Shown here: positions 29,275 through 35,079 of the stretch, piece by piece
Numbering within the stretch: the stretch's first letter is position 1
How the letters are laid out: each line of letters opens with the position of its first letter
IMG/VR virus record: IMGVR_UViG_3300032053_000260
Coordinates: 1 to 35,079 of that record
DNA from: a virus
Reading direction: 5' to 3' (one strand)
DNA length: 35,079 nucleotides
Notes under the pieces: model-generated
What the model was told of the DNA's origin: nothing
Databases searched by the model: none
Seen by the model: only the letters and a program-made list of their open reading frames with translations
Program-made: the position numbers and the translations under genes

Positions 29275-32200
29275 TTATTCTGCAAGTGCTTTAATTCTAA
29301 AGTCTTTAATCATCGGAACATCACAACTTTGTAATAAGTCTTGTTTTAAAACAATCTTGCAAACAAATAAGTCAAATGGTTCTAGGCTTTTAATATCATA
29401 TGCATAGTCTTTATACTCGCCTTTTGAAAATGATGGAGTCATTTCTTCAATCGTATCTGCTTTAATATATTCAATGTCGTCAATTTCCCGAATATCACTG
29501 GTCGATTTTATCTTATAATAAAATTCAACATTGCCAATCTGAGATCGATATACAGCAAATTGAGTATACAATGCAGTTGCAGAATTTTTTAATTGCACCC
29601 TGAGAGATGGCCACTTCGCCGACACGCTACCGTCAGCTGGAGCAATCTCGTCGGTATAATAATCATACTGTTGAATTTTGACAACTGCCGTTACTGCTGG
29701 AGTAACTGGATAGCTAATCGATTCTAAATTAGTATTTAAATAAAGTTTGAAATATCCAGTAGTTGTGTCATATTCTTTTTTAAGAATCATGAATGGACCA
29801 AAATATGATCCTCCATCCAATCTGAATCTGATATATTTGCCAACTGAAAATTTATTATTATAGGTCAGATAATCGCTTCCTGTGCTTCCGGTTGTTGGAA
29901 ATGAAATTGAATTATCTGAACTTTCAACTATAAAAGCCTTAGTTAAATAAGGAGCTGCCCCAACCGTAATATCTACAATTGTAAAATAATTTATAGGAGA
30001 GGCCGTAACAGATGGTATTAAAGGAATATCAATTCTATTTGAAACGGCAATACAATGCAACGAATCCATATCAAATACTGGAGATAGATCCGGATTGTTG
30101 GTTGTCAGTCCGATAGTTAATTCAATTGATGGATCAATAATATTATTAGGCGGAGCAATGATGATCATTGGCTCATCAAAATATATGTTATCTTTTAATG
30201 TAATTTTTGCAATATTGAACTGTTCTGTATTATTGTTATACTTTCTGGTTTTTCCCGAAACCAAAACGCCCGTTCCAGCCGGAGTAATGGTCGTCATCGA
30301 ATTGAGACACATCACATCCATTTTCTTTTGACTGGTTGCATATGCAGAAATTCCTCCGCATCTTCCGGAAAAATTGGTAGTGTCTTTATACTGCCATGTA
30401 CTTCCATCGTCTGGAGTGGCAAAATATCCATCTAGACTAATAGGTTCGCTAACTCTAACTAGCTCTTTTGTCCCAACGGATACGGCGGCTCCTGGAGGAC
30501 TCGGAATCTTTTTAATATCTGTTAAACCATATATCTCAACTAAGTCTCCGGCTTTACTAAAGCTATGATTTGGATGATGTACATATATTCGCAAATCACT
30601 TGAATTTTCTGGGTCGCGATTTATTTGAATCGGATTGCCAGGCAATGGAAGTATATATTCAATTGTGTCTGTGGTATCATCAATCGACTGGAAAGATCCA
30701 CCAAGATTAAATTTAGCTTTAAATATCTTACACTTAAGTTTCATCGAAGAATTGATTGTCCAGTCATTTCTATTTGCCGAAACAAACAAAGAATGAATTC
30801 CTTCAATTCCTGTTATTGCACAATCAGCGCCTTTGGAATCTTCTGGATATAATATAATTTGAGAAGTTTTTTCTGCGGCAGTTAATGAAGCCGGATCTAT
30901 AAAATCGCCTTCACTTGTACTATTATGTGCGAGCCAAATTTCATAATCTTTAGAACCAACACTTTCAACAATAAAACTATATACTGTGTTGTTCAATAGA
31001 TAAACTGGTGTACTGAAAGTAAATCTAGTTGCTCCATCATTCGGAGAACCAACATGTGCTAAAGATATCACCGGGGGCGAAGTTAAACTATATTTCACGG
31101 TAGAAACATCAGCCGGATCCAACGTGACACTTGCAAATGCCGGTCCTACGCTACCAGGAACTCCGTTCACAGTTTCAACGATGCTCAGTTTAACTGGTGT
31201 TGTTTGTGACTTTGTTTTAAAATATACATCAATGCTCGTAATGAAAACTCCATCAGCCGACGATGCGATTCCAAAATTTTGAGCAATTGGATCGTGCCAT
31301 GGCCCATAATACTGTTCAGTATAAGAGTCGGTTTCTGTCTTAGTCTCTGTCCCGTCCTGTTCTTGTTTAGCTCCGGTAACTACTGGATTTCTAATCGAAA
31401 CAATTGTATCGCGCTTCTGTTCAATTAACCCTCTGGCAGAATATGTTCCTTCTCCCTGTACATCTGGCATTGGATTTAATTCATTTCCGGGATTTGATGT
31501 CAGACGAAGAATTCGTTCTCCTACTTCAAAGCGAAGTCCTTTCTTAAGTGTGCCATGATCCGGATCATCTGCCGCCGGAAAGATGTCTTTTTCACATGGC
31601 AATTCAAAATAAAATTTTGGAATATTGCCATCTGCATCAGTACGAATTGTCTGAACTCCCGCCTCTTCTGAGTTGTGCATTATGCGAGCAAACGGTTCGT
31701 GGTTGGGTCCGCCAGCTGATACCTTTTTGTTTGAACAATATCTGTTAACATTTATATTATTGAAATATATATGAACTCTGGCGTTCGCCTTTAATAAATG
31801 CATTGCACTACATTCGATCAGCCGTCTTCTCATGAATTGTGCATTATTGACAGAAATTACTTTTGAACCCAGATTATATTTAAGTGGCGGCCCTTCAGTC
31901 ACATTAAGTTCTACCCCAGTCCTATGAGTTGGAGTCGTCGTTTCTTTGGTGGTCGTTGTCATGCGCTGATATATTTTTCTTCTTGGATGGGGCAAACTGG
32001 TTACTGGCGCACCCAGCCCTAAAGTTTTTCTAGCGGCATTGATTCTTTTTAATAGATATTCTTTCTGGTCTTTCCCATTACCTACCAGTTTAGGATCTTT
32101 AAAGACTTCTCCAATCCCTTCAAACACATAACCAATACAAGAAACGTCTTCATCAATATCTTCATCAGTGACAATTCCCCCGGTGTCTTCTGTAGCCCCT

Positions 32201-35079
32201 GTCCAATCAACTTTCCAAGCATCCCATATTGTGCCCATCTCTTTGGTCAGATCTGATAGCTGATCAAATGCTCCGGTATCAATGTTGGTAATTTCAGGAC
32301 TGAGTTTTATTGTTTCTTTCCAATTGTCAATAGATGGGCTTAGCTTAATTTTGCCAAAGGATTTAAAGACTTCGAATGGATTTAGATTCAATGTCGTAGT
32401 TGCATACTTCTGTTCTAGCATCAACAGTTCTTGCTCCATTGCCAGAAGAACAACTCCGTCAGCTGTCAAATTGATTGATGAGTTAAATAGCTGAGTCATA
32501 TTAATGCTCATCTGATTATACGATGGGCGCATCAGTTTTTTAGATGTGTCATAACAGCATTTAAATTCTTTGCTCAGACGATTGACTTTGGCACTGGAAT
32601 CTTTGTTGTTCGAATCGTTTCTAAGATCATCGGTAAACGGATCAACCATGAAACCAATACTATGTCTGTCATTACCGCCTTCATCGAGCACGGTCATGTC
32701 CTTAGTTTCTTTTTCAAGCATACTAAGTAATGTATAATATTCAACATTTTCAATGCGTTGCTCAAGCTTTCCAATGTCTCTCATAGTATAACGTTTGTTT
32801 TCAATGAACTTCGGAGTTACATCTTTTGCAGTAATAGTATATGCAGGAATCTCTAAATTATACAGCGCCATTGCATTTGCAGGAGTCTCCGGAGTCTTCG
32901 GATCAATTGCCGATTTTCCTCTGATTGATTTAAAAATACCATCGATATCAACACAGACTTTATCAGTTCGGTTTAAATAATATTCATAATCGCCAGTAAA
33001 ATTTTTGTTTGGCATTGGTAATTTAATTGGAGTGGACGAATTGTTCATTTCCCACACATCCGGCCTGAAATCCAAACAATCTCTCAGATAAAATTTATTG
33101 CCATATGATGAAAAATATATTGGAATATTTGTAGGTGGCGAATATGAATTGACACAGTAGTAGGCATTTGACATTTCGGCCCGAACATAGTATTCGAATA
33201 TAACCCGAATTGATCCGGTCGGATTGTTTGATCCTACTAGTCGAGTCAGTTTAGCATAATCATAATAATTGTCTCGTTGGCCACTGTCCAATTTATAATT
33301 CAATTTGATATCACTGCAATTTGTATAAGTTGCGGTTGGGCTATAGGCCGGAAGAGTTCCTCCAACAGCATCGGTCATCCATATAGCTATAATTCTGACG
33401 ACATCTATTCCGGCGATTGCAGCTCCGTTCGTTGTTTCTAAAGACAAGACCTGTGCTTGGAATTCATTAATATTTGTAAAGTCTTTATACCACTGAGTTA
33501 AAGTCTTGGTTCTATAAGATGTTGAACCGGTTGCAACTTTATTAATAGGAGCAATAACACGGCAGCCAGTTCCATTTGGCACTGTACTTGAAGGTACGCT
33601 TATTGTCAATTGATTATTGCTGGGAGAATTTGCAACAATTGAAGTTGGTGTTATTAAAGTTGCGCTCGACCCATATGATAACACGATATCATATTCTTTG
33701 CTGATCAAATCAAATTGATCATTTGGAGAATCTGTATTAATAGTTACAGTACTTACGCCTCCGCCGACGTTGACTGCCGTAACAGAATATGCTTTTAAAA
33801 TTGAAAATTTATTATCTAAAGTTGAAGATTGATTAACATTGACAAATCTTTTAAGATTTGCATGTGGTGTATTATATAGTAAAGAGTTACCGCTACCCAA
33901 TAGAGGTTCGGCAAATTCAATGACGACATTGTTATCTGAGATAGTATTATCGGCCACATCTACCCATGCATGGCCAGTGCTATCCCATTTCTTAACTGTT
34001 ACTGAAAATGCATTGACGATTGGATCTGGACCTATAACTTTAAGTCGAACTGAATTATTCGGCTGTTCCGAATTGATAACAATTACATCTCCAATATGGG
34101 CAAGAGTACCAAAAACGTTCTGTCCGGCATTGTTGATTGTCAATACATTTCCGGATAGTGTAATGTTGCCTTTGTATTCGTAACCTGCACAAACAATGTT
34201 GGCTTTAAAATTTCCCGAGATGAAACTTTTTGCGGACTCCATTTTTTGTCCGGGCAGCAAATTAACATCAAACACCGATATGAAATATGTTGCACCAGTT
34301 TGTCCGGACACCTTTCCGCCGGATCGATCAGTTGTAAAATATTTGGCTTTACACGTTCCGATTAAATTGCGTCCAGTCACTGTAGCCCAATGTCGATCAT
34401 CATAAATGTTTAAGGTTTCAAATTCTTCAAATTTAGGAATCCCAAATACATCAGTGATTTGAAAAGCGTTTCCGTGATATGTTGAAATCACTTGATTGTC
34501 AGACTGTCCGACATCTCTGGCTTTGTCAACCAATAAAGTCACCGGCGATATTGTTTCGATTTCATAACCTTTAACATATCCCTTGCCCGGATCTAATTGA
34601 ATAGCAAATTGATCAACATATGCAGATACGGCAGGTAAATCGCCAACTGCATCTTTGCCGTCTCCGATCACTTCTTGTATATAAGCAGTTGCTATCTTAG
34701 TTGAATTTTTATAAATTTCAATTGGTGTTCCACTATCAATTGGCAATCCAGCTACAAAATTTGAAACTGATGTTTGAATATATTGAATGTTATAAGTTGA
34801 ATCATTGAATGAATAAACTTCAGCAGCAGCCGTAGATTGTGACAATAAGCAGTCCGAATCTATTTCACTGAGATCATATCCAGTTTCCATTACTAAGTTT
34901 CCAGACTCTCCTGGCAATGGAAGTATTAATACTTTTTGTTTAACACCATCGTTGTTGCCTTCGTTCAAACATTCTTTTACGTGGAGTATAAATGGTCTAA
35001 CAGTATAATCTCCAGACTCGTCAGATGTTCGCCGAGCCATCGTATCACCAAGTATATTATATTGAGTCTTGTCTACGTG
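29275..35079 (-). CDS. Giant DUF4815-type tail/baseplate structural protein, 5' end outside window
   Basis: At least 1,934 residues. An ATG exists at 35040, but the frame stays open to the window edge (13 further codons, including ILGDT just before MARRTSDESGDYTVRPF). In the DUF4815 family the RTYDESGDYTVRPF motif is internal, so the gene very probably starts outside. Visible family marks, numbered from that ATG: GKGYVKGYEIETISPVTLLV (about 150-170), SYGNKFYLRDCLDFRPDVWE (about 655), YTMRDIGKLEQRIENVEYYT (about 755). Further on comes the block ASSADGVFITSIDVYFKTKS, TRFTFSTPVYLLNNTVYSFI and KDYEIWLAHNSTSEGDF, a beta-sandwich found in large tail proteins of marine T4-like phages. It is probably a baseplate or fibre-base scaffold. 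It ends one base before the start of the 80-residue gene. Confidence 0.88.
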   Translation of the reverse strand, partial: HVDKTQYNILGDTMARRTSDESGDYTVRPFILHVKECLNEGNNDGVKQKVLILPLPGESGNLVMETGYDLSEIDSDCLLSQSTAAAEVYSFNDSTYNIQYIQTSVSNFVAGLPIDSGTPIEIYKNSTKIATAYIQEVIGDGKDAVGDLPAVSAYVDQFAIQLDPGKGYVKGYEIETISPVTLLVDKARDVGQSDNQVISTYHGNAFQITDVFGIPKFEEFETLNIYDDRHWATVTGRNLIGTCKAKYFTTDRSGGKVSGQTGATYFISVFDVNLLPGQKMESAKSFISGNFKANIVCAGYEYKGNITLSGNVLTINNAGQNVFGTLAHIGDVIVINSEQPNNSVRLKVIGPDPIVNAFSVTVKKWDSTGHAWVDVADNTISDNNVVIEFAEPLLGSGNSLLYNTPHANLKRFVNVNQSSTLDNKFSILKAYSVTAVNVGGGVSTVTINTDSPNDQFDLISKEYDIVLSYGSSATLITPTSIVANSPSNNQLTISVPSSTVPNGTGCRVIAPINKVATGSTSYRTKTLTQWYKDFTNINEFQAQVLSLETTNGAAIAGIDVVRIIAIWMTDAVGGTLPAYSPTATYTNCSDIKLNYKLDSGQRDNYYDYAKLTRLVGSNNPTGSIRVIFEYYVRAEMSNAYYCVNSYSPPTNIPIYFSSYGNKFYLRDCLDFRPDVWEMNNSSTPIKLPMPNKNFTGDYEYYLNRTDKVCVDIDGIFKSIRGKSAIDPKTPETPANAMALYNLEIPAYTITAKDVTPKFIENKRYTMRDIGKLEQRIENVEYYTLLSMLEKETKDMTVLDEGGNDRHSIGFMVDPFTDDLRNDSNNKDSSAKVNRLSKEFKCCYDTSKKLMRPSYNQMSINMTQLFNSSINLTADGVVLLAMEQELLMLEQKYATTTLNLNPFEVFKSFGKIKLSPSIDNWKETIKLSPEITNIDTGAFDQLSDLTKEMGTIWDAWKVDWTGATEDTGGIVTDEDIDEDVSCIGYVFEGIGEVFKDPKLVGNGKDQKEYLLKRINAARKTLGLGAPVTSLPHPRRKIYQRMTTTTKETTTPTHRTGVELNVTEGPPLKYNLGSKVISVNNAQFMRRRLIECSAMHLLKANARVHIYFNNINVNRYCSNKKVSAGGPNHEPFARIMHNSEEAGVQTIRTDADGNIPKFYFELPCEKDIFPAADDPDHGTLKKGLRFEVGERILRLTSNPGNELNPMPDVQGEGTYSARGLIEQKRDTIVSIRNPVVTGAKQEQDGTETKTETDSYTEQYYGPWHDPIAQNFGIASSADGVFITSIDVYFKTKSQTTPVKLSIVETVNGVPGSVGPAFASVTLDPADVSTVKYSLTSPPVISLAHVGSPNDGATRFTFSTPVYLLNNTVYSFIVESVGSKDYEIWLAHNSTSEGDFIDPASLTAAEKTSQIILYPEDSKGADCAITGIEGIHSLFVSANRNDWTINSSMKLKCKIFKAKFNLGGSFQSIDDTTDTIEYILPLPGNPIQINRDPENSSDLRIYVHHPNHSFSKAGDLVEIYGLTDIKKIPSPPGAAVSVGTKELVRVSEPISLDGYFATPDDGSTWQYKDTTNFSGRCGGISAYATSQKKMDVMCLNSMTTITPAGTGVLVSGKTRKYNNNTEQFNIAKITLKDNIYFDEPMIIIAPPNNIIDPSIELTIGLTTNNPDLSPVFDMDSLHCIAVSNRIDIPLIPSVTASPINYFTIVDITVGAAPYLTKAFIVESSDNSISFPTTGSTGSDYLTYNNKFSVGKYIRFRLDGGSYFGPFMILKKEYDTTTGYFKLYLNTNLESISYPVTPAVTAVVKIQQYDYYTDEIAPADGSVSAKWPSLRVQLKNSATALYTQFAVYRSQIGNVEFYYKIKSTSDIREIDDIEYIKADTIEEMTPSFSKGEYKDYAYDIKSLEPFDLFVCKIVLKQDLLQSCDVPMIKDFRIKALAE

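Overview
The window is a contiguous piece of an AT-rich, T4-like (contractile-tailed) phage genome. The evidence is a run of recognisable T4-type morphogenesis genes on the minus strand: neck gp13, terminase large subunit gp17, tail sheath gp18, tail tube gp19 and portal gp20. A very large DUF4815-type structural protein and a set of tail-fibre or appendage genes accompany them. Exact or near-exact copies of the T4 late promoter octamer (TATAAATA) precede most transcription units. The layout resembles marine or freshwater T4-like phages more than T4 itself. gp14, gp15 and the small terminase gp16 are not found between gp13 and gp17.

Read in the direction of transcription, from high to low coordinates: (1) 35079-28208 holds a giant DUF4815 protein that enters from outside the window, followed by three small structural proteins. 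(2) 28193-20639 holds a collar-domain short-tail-fibre-like protein with many His-X-His motifs, a fibre or adaptor protein, a long tail fibre, a BppU-like protein, a collagen-like protein and another appendage protein. (3) 20635-17538 is a compact operon behind a sigma70-consensus promoter, ending in a glycosyltransferase/TPR/glycosyltransferase/methyltransferase fusion. (4) 17529-15354 holds a second collagen-like fibre, with two tandem late promoters, and a small protein ended by a strong terminator. (5) 15250-12713 is an accessory island. It has an HNH endonuclease gene on the minus strand, and on the plus strand a tRNA-Tyr, two small genes and a secreted Pro/Thr-repeat protein with its own sigma70-like promoter (moron-like). 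(6) 12681-9764 holds small structural proteins, two paralogous appendage genes and gp13. (7) 9732-6458 is the terminase large-subunit gene broken into two ORFs by a split intein, with a homing-endonuclease gene between the halves. (8) 6383-1 holds sheath, tube, a second Vsr-like homing endonuclease gene behind its own terminator and sigma70-like promoter, portal, and two small genes where T4 has the prohead-core genes 67/68.

The most striking system is the fractured terminase. The N-terminal ORF stops inside the Walker A motif (SRQIGK), followed by a 42-residue N-intein. The C-terminal ORF begins with a 123-residue C-intein ending in His-Asn and resumes with the essential Walker A threonine. 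A packaging ATPase can therefore exist only after protein trans-splicing. The second theme is a modular family of appendage proteins sharing N- and C-terminal cassettes, two of the appendage proteins being collagen-like. They flank a glycosyltransferase/methyltransferase gene that could modify the Thr-rich GPT repeats.
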